A stretch of 64,000 nt of DNA from Lysobacterales bacterium (GTDB taxonomy: Bacteria > Pseudomonadota > Gammaproteobacteria > Xanthomonadales > SZUA-5). Of this stretch, positions 15,945 to 24,094 are shown piece by piece; the first letter of the stretch is position 1; every line of letters starts with the position of its first letter. The position numbers were made by a program, and so were the translations under genes. Under the pieces are notes generated by a model. That model saw only the letters and a program-made list of their open reading frames with translations, ran no database searches and was not told the origin of the DNA. The DNA is taken from the NCBI GenBank assembly GCA_022844135.1, contig JALHMG010000025.1, forward strand, positions 1 to 64,000, written 5' to 3'.

Positions 15945-16820
15945 ATGACGTTGGACGTTAGGGCGTTTCTGCAACTCGCTGCACTTTATGGCCGATATGT
16001 GTTGGAGTTCAGCGCCCTTGCGTTCATCGCGATACTTTTCCTATGCGCATTAAACCATCGAGAGCTGCTGATCTTGGAAGAATCGGTGGTGCTGGATGGC
16101 TGCGCCCGGTCAGAAACTGCTGAACAGCTACGCGGCGTTAGTGATGAGTTTTCGGTACGAGAGAGTGACGGTAAGTGCACTGTTTATTTGAAAGGGCCGG
16201 TTCCTTTTGGAGCGCAGTCCCTTTGGCTCCGAGCGCTGAAAGAACGCCCCGTTTCAATCCAAGTTCTGTCGGTTCGCGCTGAGACAAGGCTCAACCCAAC
16301 GATCATCGGCAAAATTCCGTTGGCTCTTTCGATCGCAATGGGACTCTTGGCGGTCATCGGCCGACGCCGAGTCCACGCAGTAATCAGCGGTCTTAGGACA
16401 ATTCCGAAGGTCTCGGTCGTTGCATGGTCGGCTTTGCTGCTCGGAGGTTTGATCCTTTCGCAATTGGCGCTGGCGCATCTTTGGCCGGCTTGGCGCTTGT
16501 TCTTGAACGAAACGCAACAGACCTCGTTGAGCGTGGTCGTCATCGTGCTCGTAATCCCCATTTGTGAAGAGCTGTGGTTCAGAGGCACGATGTTTCGCGC
16601 GATGTTGGAGCAAAACGCCGCGGCGTTCGGAGCCTTTGCCTCGGCAGCCATGTTCGCCAGTCTGCATGGCGTGGATCCGGCAAATCCGTGGTCGTTGATT
16701 CGACTCTTGTTCCTCTTTCTTCTTGGCCTGCTGCTCGCTTGGTCCTATTGGAGGACACGATCTCTGCTGCTACCGATAGCGATTCACAGCACAAACAATG
16801 CCATTGCGATCTTGAGCTAG
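15945..16820 (+). CDS. CPBP family intramembrane metalloprotease
   Basis: This 291-residue polytopic membrane protein carries the CPBP (CAAX protease / bacteriocin-processing) signature in its C-terminal domain. The elements are EELWFRG (EExxxR), MFASLHG (FxxxH) and HSTNN (HxxxN/B). These supply the Glu and His metal ligands of a glutamic or metallo intramembrane protease. Helices include [46 protein letters not shown] and [18 protein letters not shown] 15945 follows the upstream stop by one base. CPBP proteins can act as bacteriocin immunity or maturation proteins, which would fit the neighbouring cysteine-rich secreted protein (inference). It converges on tmk with a 4-bp overlap. Confidence 0.85.
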   Translation: MTLDVRAFLQLAALYGRYVLEFSALAFIAILFLCALNHRELLILEESVVLDGCARSETAEQLRGVSDEFSVRESDGKCTVYLKGPVPFGAQSLWLRALKERPVSIQVLSVRAETRLNPTIIGKIPLALSIAMGLLAVIGRRRVHAVISGLRTIPKVSVVAWSALLLGGLILSQLALAHLWPAWRLFLNETQQTSLSVVVIVLVIPICEELWFRGTMFRAMLEQNAAAFGAFASAAMFASLHGVDPANPWSLIRLLFLFLLGLLLAWSYWRTRSLLLPIAIHSTNNAIAILS

Positions 16821-17491
16821 CTGAAAGCACTGCCTCGTCGGTTTGTGGCTAGGTGCTTCGCATTCTTGAGTTCCGACAATACCGTCGACACCAACGCGCT
16901 ACCGACCCGATCGGCATCTTGCGTCGCATCGACACGCCGCGCGAACGGCAGGTCGAGCATCGCCAGGAAACTGGCGCGGCAGCGTTCTAGAGTATCGGTG
17001 GCCTCAAAGGCATTCGGCCGCTCGCCGCGCGCGGCGATGCGCTTGAGGCCTTCTTCCACGGGTAGATCGAAGATCACCAGCAGATCAGGCCTGGGTGCGA
17101 AGGCTTCGTTGTCGCGACGAATAACGTCTGAATCCAAGCCGGCTGCGCCCTGGTAGGCCATGCTGGAGAAGTAATAGCGATCGAGCACGACCACCGCGCC
17201 GCGCTCCAGCGCGGGGCGAATCAGGGTGTCGACGTGTTCGCGCCGATCGAGCAGCAGCAGGCGGTGTTCCTCTGCGGCCGTGAGTCGCCCGCTCGCCGCG
17301 CTGTCGCGCAACTGTTTGCCGTGCTGGCCGTAGGTCGGCTCGCGACTGACAACGACTTCATGGCCCAACGCGCGCAGAACGTCTGCGAGCGCGCGGATTT
17401 GCGTCGATTTGCCAGCGCCGTCGATACCTTCGACGGCGATGAGGAAGCCGGTGCTGGTGGGCGTGCTGGCCAGTCGCGTGGTCGCCGTCAT
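16817..17491 (-). CDS. tmk: Thymidylate kinase
   Basis: Thymidylate kinase phosphorylates dTMP to dTDP for DNA synthesis. The N-terminal P-loop is [10 protein letters not shown], followed by the DR(Y/F) base-binding motif ([16 protein letters not shown]) and the lid region ([14 protein letters not shown]). The length of 224 residues is normal. ATG 17491 gives the usual short leader ([25 protein letters not shown]). An upstream in-frame ATG at 17515 would extend translation through a REP palindrome and is unlikely. A REP inverted pair (17497-17555) occupies the gap to the upstream gene. Confidence 0.93.
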   Translation of the reverse strand: MTATTRLASTPTSTGFLIAVEGIDGAGKSTQIRALADVLRALGHEVVVSREPTYGQHGKQLRDSAASGRLTAAEEHRLLLLDRREHVDTLIRPALERGAVVVLDRYYFSSMAYQGAAGLDSDVIRRDNEAFAPRPDLLVIFDLPVEEGLKRIAARGERPNAFEATDTLERCRASFLAMLDLPFARRVDATQDADRVGSALVSTVLSELKNAKHLATNRRGSAFS

Positions 17492-17496
17492 GGTAT

Positions 17497-17555
17497 GCGG
17501 ACCCATGGTCCGCATCTGTGGGTTGAAGTGCTGGGAATGCGGACTATGGGTCCGC
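17497..17555. repeat. Inverted pair of REP palindromes (same family as the 44.7-46.2 kb arrays)
   Basis: Palindrome 1 at 17497-17513 reads GCGGACCCATGGTCCGC. Palindrome 2 at 17539-17555 reads GCGGACTATGGGTCCGC, the opposite orientation. The 25-nt linker bears no resemblance to the linkers of the arrays flanking the RAYT gene. This is the classical arrangement of a dispersed bacterial interspersed mosaic element: two inverted REPs in an intergenic gap, here between the substrate-binding/OmpA gene and tmk. Confidence 0.8.
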
Positions 17556-17569
17556 GTGCCAGAAGCGCG

Positions 17570-19309
17570 CTACTGGCTCTCCAACGGATACACCTTCACC
17601 TCCACGCGCCGGTTCTTGGCGTGGTTGTCGGCATCGCTGACATCGGCCGGTCGCGCCCAGCCCATGCCTTGGGCAGAGAACTGGTTCGGGTCCATCGACG
17701 GGAACTTGCGCAGCAGTTCCTGCTTGACCGCATTGGCGCGATTGGCCGACAGCTCGCGCACCGCCGAGTCCGGCACCTGGCCGCGCATCGAGCCGTCGGT
17801 GTGTCCCTCGATCACGATGCGCGCCGCGCCGTAAGAGCCGGCGAGCTTGGCGATCTCTTCGAGCACAAAATCGACGTTCGGGTCATAAAGCTCTTCGACG
17901 CTTTTGCCGTTCTTGTCCTTGACCACTTTCTTGAATAAATCCCAGGAGTTCGGGAAGAAGTGCACGACCACGGTCTTGGTCAGGATTTCCGGGCTCTCGC
18001 TCTGGATGGCGCTGGCGCTCATCGGCGCGAAGTTGATGCCGTAATTGCTGGTCTGGTTGGCGTATTTGGGCTCGTTCTGCAGCTTCTGCAGGATCGAGAA
18101 ATCGACGATTTGATCGAAGCCGACGCGCGAAGTCACCGCGCCGATCTTGCGGTACATCACGTAGGCCGTATTGAAGGTCCGCTCGAAGTTCGTCGGGTTG
18201 TTGCGGTTCAAGAAAAACTCGCGGTTGTCGGCGAAATTCGTCGAGTACGCGTCTGGCAACATCGCCAGCGCGTCAGCCGGCGGCAAGGAAAAACCTTCGG
18301 CGAGCATCGTCGCCACCTGTTGCTTGGCTTCCTGCGCCTCCAGCGCCGCCATGGCATCGAAGATGCCGCGCACCAGACCTTCCATGATGTCGCGGTTGTC
18401 TTTGGCGAAGTCGGCGCGCGCGAACCATACATCCGCGATCAGCTTGTTCGCGGTGGCTGTCGACACCAGCAGTTTGTTGCCTTTGACGTCCGAGAGGTTG
18501 TAGATGTCCGGCGCCCACGACACCACGCCAGCGATTTTCTTGTCGGCGTTGAACGCGGCAGCGGCTTCGAACGCCGTGTTAGTGAAGCGGAAATCCACTT
18601 CCGCCGGTTCCACGCCCGAGTTGATCAAAGTGTTCAGCGCGAAAAAGTGCGAGGGCGAGTTTTGCGCCAGCACCACGGTTTTGCCGCGCAGATCCGAGGC
18701 CGTCTTGATCGCGTCGCGCACCACAATGCCGTCGCCGCCATTCGACCAGTCGATCTGTTGGAACACGCGCGGCATCACGCGCGAGTCTTTTTGCAGCGAT
18801 TCCAGCAACAGCGGCAGCATGTCAACCGTGGCCCAGCCGATATGCACATCGCCCGCTGCGTACGCATCGCGCATCGCCACCGGATCGTCGATCAGCACCA
18901 GTTCCACCTTGAACGGCTGGCCGCCCGGCGCCGTCCAGGTTTTGTTCGCCTTGAAGCCGCCGTTGGCGTAAACGATTGGCGCCCAGCCGGCCCAGACATT
19001 GATCGCAAAGCGCACCGTGCGCTCTTGCATCGGCGTGTAGTTCGAAACGCCCTTGACGTCCGGGAGTTTTTGGCTCGGGACGTAGGCGTATTCCTTGACC
19101 GTGGTAATGCCGGCGCTATCGGGCGCCTCGGCGCCGCCGTCCGCCGGTGTTGCCGGTTCAGAGTCGCCCTGATCGGCCGGCTGACTGACCGCCAGCGCAT
19201 CGCCGCTATCGCCCGACGGCGCTTTGAGCCGATACATGGCGTAGCCGATCAGCCCTAAGATGACAAGCAGGACGACGAAGTAAAAGCCTGGTTTGGGTTG
19301 TCCGTTCAT
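17570..19309 (-). CDS. Substrate-binding-protein / OmpA peptidoglycan-binding fusion
   Basis: This 579-residue envelope protein has three parts. An N-terminal membrane anchor spans about residues 9-27 (FYFVVLLVILGLIGYAMY). A low-complexity linker leads to an ABC-type periplasmic substrate-binding (NMT1/SsuA-like) domain at about 80-410 (RFAINVWAGWAPIVYANGG, DDPVAMRDAYAAGDVHIGWATVDM). A C-terminal OmpA-like peptidoglycan-binding domain covers about 440-575 (IVIEGHTDGS ... LSANRANAVKQELLRK). No ABC permease or ATPase genes adjoin, so it is more likely a ligand sensor or envelope-linking protein than a transporter component. It lies downstream of a PspA-like gene, with a BrnT/BrnA pair between them. 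Confidence 0.85.
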   Translation of the reverse strand: MNGQPKPGFYFVVLLVILGLIGYAMYRLKAPSGDSGDALAVSQPADQGDSEPATPADGGAEAPDSAGITTVKEYAYVPSQKLPDVKGVSNYTPMQERTVRFAINVWAGWAPIVYANGGFKANKTWTAPGGQPFKVELVLIDDPVAMRDAYAAGDVHIGWATVDMLPLLLESLQKDSRVMPRVFQQIDWSNGGDGIVVRDAIKTASDLRGKTVVLAQNSPSHFFALNTLINSGVEPAEVDFRFTNTAFEAAAAFNADKKIAGVVSWAPDIYNLSDVKGNKLLVSTATANKLIADVWFARADFAKDNRDIMEGLVRGIFDAMAALEAQEAKQQVATMLAEGFSLPPADALAMLPDAYSTNFADNREFFLNRNNPTNFERTFNTAYVMYRKIGAVTSRVGFDQIVDFSILQKLQNEPKYANQTSNYGINFAPMSASAIQSESPEILTKTVVVHFFPNSWDLFKKVVKDKNGKSVEELYDPNVDFVLEEIAKLAGSYGAARIVIEGHTDGSMRGQVPDSAVRELSANRANAVKQELLRKFPSMDPNQFSAQGMGWARPADVSDADNHAKNRRVEVKVYPLESQ

Positions 19310-19340
19310 TCGCTCTGGCTTCCGTTTCTCAAAGGGGTTT

Positions 19341-19553
19341 TCAGATCACCGCGTCGACGAGCGCCATATCTTTCTTCAATAGCTCGTTGACAAAATCGTT
19401 CACCGCTACACCCTTGGCTTGTGCACGTGCATTCACCCACTGCTGCACTTCGGTTTCCAAGTAGACCGGCAGGATGACCTCGGCGTTCGGACGATAGAAT
19501 TTTCCGCGCTCGGCGCCGCTGAAATCGTATTGTTCTCGCATGTCGTTGCTCAC
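19341..19553 (-). CDS. brnA: BrnA-like / CopG-type antitoxin
   Basis: This 70-residue DNA-binding antitoxin ends in a ribbon-helix-helix-like domain (ILPVYLETEVQQWVNARAQAKGVAVNDFVNELLKKDM). The N-terminal DFSGAERGKFYRPN segment is the toxin-contacting region typical of BrnA-type partners. It starts at GTG 19553 (ATG at residue 5 is an alternative), one base after the stop of the BrnT gene, giving the canonical toxin-first order. It is expected to neutralise BrnT and autorepress the pair. Confidence 0.75.
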   Translation of the reverse strand: MSNDMREQYDFSGAERGKFYRPNAEVILPVYLETEVQQWVNARAQAKGVAVNDFVNELLKKDMALVDAVI

Positions 19554-19554
19554 T

Positions 19555-19854
19555 TCAATTCAGGTATTGGTCGCGTTCTTGGGAGGTCGGTCGACGCGCC
19601 GAAATGATTCTCACCAAGTACTCATTCGGGTCGATTTCAACTACTGTATGCACCACCACGAGCAGTTGCTGATCGCTGGATAGTCCAATAGTGACCCACC
19701 TGTCCTCAGACCCGCCATGGTCGTCATCGTAGCGAGTTGCAGCGAATGGGTCCAGGAACACAGTTGAGGCGCTTTCGAAAGCGACGCCGTGTTTGCGCTC
19801 ATTGCTGAGCGCCTTAACGACATCCCAATCGTATCGAAGCTTCGGCCCGGTCAA
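19555..19854 (-). CDS. brnT: BrnT family ribonuclease toxin
   Basis: This 99-residue protein matches BrnT closely: YDWDVVKALSNERKHGVAFESASTVFLDP, then EDRWVTIGLSSDQQLLVVVHT and VRIISARRPTSQERDQY. BrnT is a RelE-like mRNase of type II toxin-antitoxin systems. Key family residues (the WD.vK...N..KHGV motif and the RIISAR strand) are intact, so the toxin should be functional. It lies 12 nt after the pspA-like gene in the same orientation. Confidence 0.88.
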   Translation of the reverse strand: MTGPKLRYDWDVVKALSNERKHGVAFESASTVFLDPFAATRYDDDHGGSEDRWVTIGLSSDQQLLVVVHTVVEIDPNEYLVRIISARRPTSQERDQYLN

Positions 19855-19866
19855 GCGAAACGAGCC

Positions 19867-20598
19867 CTACTGCGCCGGCCCCAATTCCTTCTGCGCCGGC
19901 GCCGGCTGCGCGGTCTCGGGCGTGACCATGCCCAAGCTCATCTCCATTCTCTTCAGCGCGTCATCGGCCATCTGCGATTCCATGGCTTCTTCGGCCTTGA
20001 TATCGGCGATGCCGCGCTCGGACAAGTCCGCCGCTACGCGCACCGCGCCGCGATTCTTGTCGATGCGGTCTTGCACCACTTGCTCTAACTGACCGAAGTC
20101 GGTGGTGACGTTGAAATTGAAGCTTTCGGAGAGCTTGGCGACCTCGGCCTCGGCCTCGCTCATCTTGATCTCGGCGTCGTAGCGCTGAATCTTCTGGCGC
20201 ACCTCGCCGAGCTTCTTGGTGGCGTGCTGGATCTTTTTCAGATTGTTGTTGTAGCTCTCCTCGTGCATCGCCAACTGCTCGTTGTTGGCTTCGAGATCCT
20301 TCTTCGCTTTTTCCATTTCCAGCGCGAACTTCGCGGCCGTGGCGCGATCGCCCGCTTTCAGGTACGCCTTGGCCTGCGCTTCGAGTTGCGCAACGTGGCG
20401 CTGGCCTTCCTTTACCTGGCGCGACACGCGCTCGACCAGCGCCCGGTACTGCTCCAGGCCCACACGTCCCTGTTTCAGCTCTTCGACCGACTTATCGTAC
20501 TCGTATTGCATTTGCGCAATCGGGTCGGCTTCCCAGAAAAAATTCGCCAGTTTGTTGAGCTGCGCGCGAAACGACGACCACAGTTTTTGAAAGATCAT
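19867..20598 (-). CDS. PspA/IM30 family membrane-stress protein
   Basis: This 243-residue protein is predicted to be almost entirely coiled-coil, in the PspA/IM30 (ESCRT-III-like) family that binds and stabilises the inner membrane. An N-terminal amphipathic helix (MIFQKLWSSFRAQLNKLANFF) is followed by PIAQMQYEYDKSVEELKQGRVGLEQYRALVERV. A Pro/Ala-rich tail ends the protein. I chose ATG 20598, which has GGGAA just upstream; an earlier in-frame start at 20661 adds a leader unlike the family. It heads the operon brnT-brnA-SBP/OmpA. It lacks pspF or pspBC neighbours, so regulation differs from the classical Psp system. Confidence 0.8.
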   Translation of the reverse strand: MIFQKLWSSFRAQLNKLANFFWEADPIAQMQYEYDKSVEELKQGRVGLEQYRALVERVSRQVKEGQRHVAQLEAQAKAYLKAGDRATAAKFALEMEKAKKDLEANNEQLAMHEESYNNNLKKIQHATKKLGEVRQKIQRYDAEIKMSEAEAEVAKLSESFNFNVTTDFGQLEQVVQDRIDKNRGAVRVAADLSERGIADIKAEEAMESQMADDALKRMEMSLGMVTPETAQPAPAQKELGPAQ

Positions 20599-20949
20599 GG
20601 GCGATTCCCAGTGAAAGCCGCGATGGTAAGCAACTATCGGGGCGCGCGCGGCCAGGTGCAAGGGTGACGTTCGGGAGGCAGCCGTGATCGGCGCGGCAGC
20701 GGGCTGCGAATCCAGGAAAAGAGCAGGCAGCGGGGGACGCAGAAGATGATTCGCCTCGACGGTTCTTCAAGCGACACGTTCGTATGCCGGGGGCTTTGTT
20801 TCGATGGATTCCGTGAAGGCCAAGGCAACGCCCCACCACTTTGCAGTCGCAACAATCGCCGCCCGCGCCTATCGCATGACGTTCGCGCTTGCTTGTTAAC
20901 CGCATGGTCGAGCTAGAATCAAATTCCGATGTCAAGCAGGGCGGAAATC
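20599..20949. other. Divergent intergenic region between pspA-like gene and response regulator
   Basis: This 351-bp stretch has no credible gene. Toward the plus-strand regulator it contains a weak promoter candidate, TTGTTA (20893-20898) and TAGAAT (20914-20919), but the spacer is only 15 nt. No repeats or strong terminators are seen here. Confidence 0.4.
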
Positions 20950-21321
20950 ATGGCCAAAGTACTGATCGTCGACGATTCGCCGTCGCAGCTTCTGGTGCTC
21001 AAGCGCATCGTCGAAGGTTTGGGCCATTCTGTGGTCACTGCAGAGGATGGCAATCAAGGGGTTGCGATGGCCAAGCAACATCTGCCGGATCTGATCCTGA
21101 TGGACGTGGTGATGCCGAACTTGAACGGCTTTCAGGCCACGCGCACCATTGCGCGCGAGAAAACCACCAGCCACATCCCGGTGATTCTGGTGACAACCAA
21201 GGATCAGGAGACTGACCGGGTGTGGGGTTTGCGCCAGGGCGCCAAGGGTTACATCACCAAGCCGGTGAACGAGAGCCAGCTGATCAAGGCGATCCAGGAA
21301 TTCATGCCTGCGGGGCGATAG
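20950..21321 (+). CDS. Single-domain response regulator, PilH-like
   Basis: This 123-residue stand-alone CheY-type receiver domain has the acidic pocket in LIVDDSPSQ, the phospho-acceptor Asp in LILMDVVMPNLNGFQATR, the conserved Thr in VILVTTKDQETDRVWG and the Lys in YITKPV. Sequence style (AKVLIVDDSPSQLLVLKRIVE, GLRQGAKGYITKPV) matches PilH/PilG of twitching-motility chemosensory systems. No other pil-chp genes are nearby, so its kinase partner must be elsewhere. ATG 20950 is chosen over 20929 because the protein then begins directly with the first strand. A terminator-like hairpin follows the stop. Confidence 0.85.
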   Translation: MAKVLIVDDSPSQLLVLKRIVEGLGHSVVTAEDGNQGVAMAKQHLPDLILMDVVMPNLNGFQATRTIAREKTTSHIPVILVTTKDQETDRVWGLRQGAKGYITKPVNESQLIKAIQEFMPAGR

Positions 21322-21345
21322 CCCGGCGATCGTCGGCTGTTTTTT
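21322..21345 (+). terminator. Probable rho-independent terminator of the response regulator gene
   Basis: Immediately after the TAG stop, CCGGCGATCGTCGG can form a short GC stem with a small loop. It is followed by CTGTTTTTT (six T). The stem is short, so strength is uncertain. Confidence 0.5.
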
Positions 21346-21423
21346 GCTGACGGGCTGCCCGTCATCGCGATGTAGCGCTGGCATTGCTATCGTCTGCGGC
21401 CTTCTGATCGTTTACTCGGGCCC

Positions 21424-21930
21424 ATGTTCGCGCTGCAATCCGCCACTTTCGACACCAAAGCCGATTTTTACGAAGATCTCGTCCAGCAGGCCACGCACTT
21501 GCTGGCGGGCGAGCCTGATCGCATCGCCAATGCGGCGAATTTCTCCTCGCTCATCTACCACGCTCTAAGCGAGGTCAATTGGGCAGGCTTTTACTTCTTC
21601 GATGGCAAAGAGCTGGTGGTGGGGCCGTTCCAGGGCAAGCCCGCGTGCGTGCGCATTGCGCTTGAGCGTGGCGTGTGCGGCGCGGCGGCGCGCACGCGGC
21701 AAACCCAGCGGGTCGCCGATGTGCATGCTTTCCCTGGACACATCGCCTGCGACGCCGCGTCGCGCTCGGAGATCGTGATACCGTTGCTGCTGGGCGAGGA
21801 GCTGTTGGGCGTGCTCGACATCGACAGTCCCATCCCCAACCGATTCGATGCCGACGACGAAGCCGGCCTGACGCGTCTGGCCGCCGTTTTCGTCGACGCC
21901 TGCCGAGGAGCTGCCAATGGCCGCCAGTGA
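21424..21930 (+). CDS. msrC: Free methionine-(R)-sulfoxide reductase (GAF domain)
   Basis: This 168-residue single GAF-domain enzyme reduces free L-methionine-(R)-sulfoxide with thioredoxin. The three conserved cysteines of fRMsr are present at residues 75 (GKPACVRI), 85 (ERGVCGAAA) and 109 (GHIACDAASRSEIV), along with NWAGFYFF and the substrate-pocket DIDSP. The frame ends overlapping the start of the TfoX-C gene by 14 bp, implying co-transcription. Family assignment is firm. Confidence 0.9.
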   Translation: MFALQSATFDTKADFYEDLVQQATHLLAGEPDRIANAANFSSLIYHALSEVNWAGFYFFDGKELVVGPFQGKPACVRIALERGVCGAAARTRQTQRVADVHAFPGHIACDAASRSEIVIPLLLGEELLGVLDIDSPIPNRFDADDEAGLTRLAAVFVDACRGAANGRQ

Positions 21931-22306
21931 GAAAATCCGCAATGTCGGTCCGAAGAGTGCGGCATGGCTGCGCCAGGTGGGCATCCGCACCGAGGCCGAT
22001 TTGCGCGCGATTGGGGCGGTAGCGGCTTATCGCAAAGTCAAAGTCGCCGGATTCAAGCCGACGTTGAACCTGCTGTACTCGATGGCCGGTGCGGAAGACG
22101 ACTGCCATTGGACGCAACTGGCCGAAGAGCGCAAAGCGGCCCTGCTCGCCGCTGCCGAGGCGATCGATCAGGAAATGGCGGCGCGCAAAACCGCCAGACG
22201 CCTCGGGCAAACCAACGTTGGCCAATCGATCGTCGATAAGGCGCTGAATTTTGCCGAGCCGGTCGACACCAGCGCGCCGGCGGGCGGCGGCGGGGACGAG
22301 GATTAG
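21917..22306 (+). CDS. TfoX C-terminal-domain (helix-hairpin) protein
   Basis: This 129-residue protein consists of the TfoX/Sxy C-terminal domain only: IRNVGPKSAAWLRQVGIRTEADLRAIGAVAAYRKVK, then LNLLYSMAGAEDDCHWTQL. The N-terminal half of full-length TfoX is absent, so it is probably not a competence activator in the E. coli sense. An Ala-rich helix and a Gly/acidic tail follow. It overlaps msrC by 14 bp. Confidence 0.85.
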   Translation: MAASEKIRNVGPKSAAWLRQVGIRTEADLRAIGAVAAYRKVKVAGFKPTLNLLYSMAGAEDDCHWTQLAEERKAALLAAAEAIDQEMAARKTARRLGQTNVGQSIVDKALNFAEPVDTSAPAGGGGDED

Positions 22307-22432
22307 GGCTTCTTGCGTCACGAAGACCCGAAGAAAATTGGCCAGGTTGCTTTGCGCTGAGTTATCGACGTTCGCTGTTGCGGCGCGGACTCGGCTTCGC
22401 TATTCAGCTGTTTTGGCCCGCGTTATTCGCCC

Positions 22433-24094
22433 ATGCTAGGCATCGACCTTGGCACCACCAACTCACTGGCAGCGATTTTTGTCGACGGCCAGACACAGCT
22501 GATTCCTAACGCGCTTGGGCATGTCATGACCCCGTCGGCGGTGAGCGTCGAGCCTGCCGGCACGGTGCTCGTAGGCCTCGCCGCGCGCGAGCGGCATGCC
22601 ACCGCCCCGCAAGACACTGCGCTGGCGTTCAAGCGCTTCATGGGCACCGACCACATCGTCAAATTGCGCGGCCAGAAGTTTCGCGCCGAAGAGTTGTCGG
22701 CGCTGGTGCTGCGTTCGCTCAAGGCCGATGCCGAGGCGCACCTCGGGCACGCCATCGACGAGGCGGTGATCACGGTGCCGGCTTATTTCAATCAATTGCA
22801 GCGTAAGGCCACGCAGACGGCGGCCACATTGGCCGGATTGAGGGTCGCGCGGCTGCTCAATGAGCCGACGGCCGCTGGTCTTGCCTATGGTCTGCAAGAG
22901 CGCGCCGATCACACCACCTTCCTGGTGTTCGATCTGGGCGGCGGTACCTTCGATGTGTCGGTGCTCGAATACTTCGACGGCGTGGTGCAGGTGCGAGCCA
23001 GCGCTGGCGATACGCGGCTGGGCGGCGAGGATTGGGTGCGGGCGCTGCTCGATGGCGCCATGGCCGCGCTGAACTTGAGCGCATCGCAAAGGGAACAGCT
23101 GCGCGGCAATGGCCTGGCGCTGCGCGCGGCGGAGCAAGCGAAGCGCGACCTGAGCGAGCGCGCGCAGACCACGCTGCAGCTGCCCGGCTTTGCGGCGCAG
23201 CCGCTCAGCCGGGACGCCTTCGAGAGCGCATCGAGCGAGCTGATGCTGCGTTTGCGCCGGCCCATCGAACGCGCGCTTGGCGATGCGCGGCTGAACTCTG
23301 GTGAGCTCGGTGAGGTGGTACTCGTGGGCGGCGCAACGCGCATGCCGATGATTCGCCATGCGGTGGCGCGCCTGTTCGGCAAGTTGCCGCTGCGCACCAT
23401 CAATCCCGATGAGACCATCGCCCGCGGCGCGGCGATCCAGGCGGCGCTCCTGGCCCGCGATGCCGCGCTAGAGGAGGTGGTGCTGACCGATGTGATGCCC
23501 TATTCGCTGGGCCTGGGCATCGTCGACGATCGTTTCTCGCCCATTATCGAACGTAACATGCCGGTGCCGGTATCGCGCATCGGGCGCTATCACACGGTTC
23601 GCGACTACCAGACCAAGCTCGATCTGGACATTTGCCAGGGCGAATCGCCGATCGCGAGCGAGAACCTGCAGTTGCAGCGGGTCAGCGTCAACGTGCCGCC
23701 ATTGCCCAAAGGCGAGGCGATGGTCGATGTGCGTTTCTCCTACGATGCCAATGGTTTGCTGGTGGTGGACATCGCCGATGTGCACACTGGGGAAATCACT
23801 AACGTTGTTATCCAGCAGCGCGAGCACGAACTCGTCGGCGAGGCACTGGCAGAGGCGCTGAAGGCGCTCGATCGCATCAAGATCCATCCGCGCGAGCACC
23901 AGCAAAACGCCGTGCTGCTGGAACGCTGCAAGCGCCTGTATGAAGATCGTCTCGGTGCCGAGCGCATGCAAATCCAGGAGGCGCTGGTCGCCTTTCAAAA
24001 CGCGCTCGATGGTCAGGACCCAGAAGTGATCGCACGCGTCCGCGGACAAGTGCAGAGCTTTCTCGATGAGATCGACCGAGGCTTCGTGTTGTGA
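22433..24094 (+). CDS. hscC: Hsp70 family chaperone HscC
   Basis: This 553-residue Hsp70 has the complete actin-like ATPase domain (GIDLGTTNS at the N-terminus, VPAYFNQLQRKAT, LLNEPTAAGLAYG, FDLGGGTFDVS, VLVGGATRMP) and a shortened substrate-binding domain. Overall length and the immediate linkage to a J-like protein match HscC rather than DnaK. Its C-terminus lacks the DnaK lid/EEVD-like tail. It overlaps the next gene in a GTGA junction. HscC is implicated in modulating sigma-70 or stress responses in E. coli; here the role is inferred only. Confidence 0.9.
   Translation: MLGIDLGTTNSLAAIFVDGQTQLIPNALGHVMTPSAVSVEPAGTVLVGLAARERHATAPQDTALAFKRFMGTDHIVKLRGQKFRAEELSALVLRSLKADAEAHLGHAIDEAVITVPAYFNQLQRKATQTAATLAGLRVARLLNEPTAAGLAYGLQERADHTTFLVFDLGGGTFDVSVLEYFDGVVQVRASAGDTRLGGEDWVRALLDGAMAALNLSASQREQLRGNGLALRAAEQAKRDLSERAQTTLQLPGFAAQPLSRDAFESASSELMLRLRRPIERALGDARLNSGELGEVVLVGGATRMPMIRHAVARLFGKLPLRTINPDETIARGAAIQAALLARDAALEEVVLTDVMPYSLGLGIVDDRFSPIIERNMPVPVSRIGRYHTVRDYQTKLDLDICQGESPIASENLQLQRVSVNVPPLPKGEAMVDVRFSYDANGLLVVDIADVHTGEITNVVIQQREHELVGEALAEALKALDRIKIHPREHQQNAVLLERCKRLYEDRLGAERMQIQEALVAFQNALDGQDPEVIARVRGQVQSFLDEIDRGFVL

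Noticed and set aside
15945-16820. Prophage or integrative element around the CPBP gene
   Set aside because: No integrase, structural phage genes, or flanking direct repeats were found despite the lower GC content.
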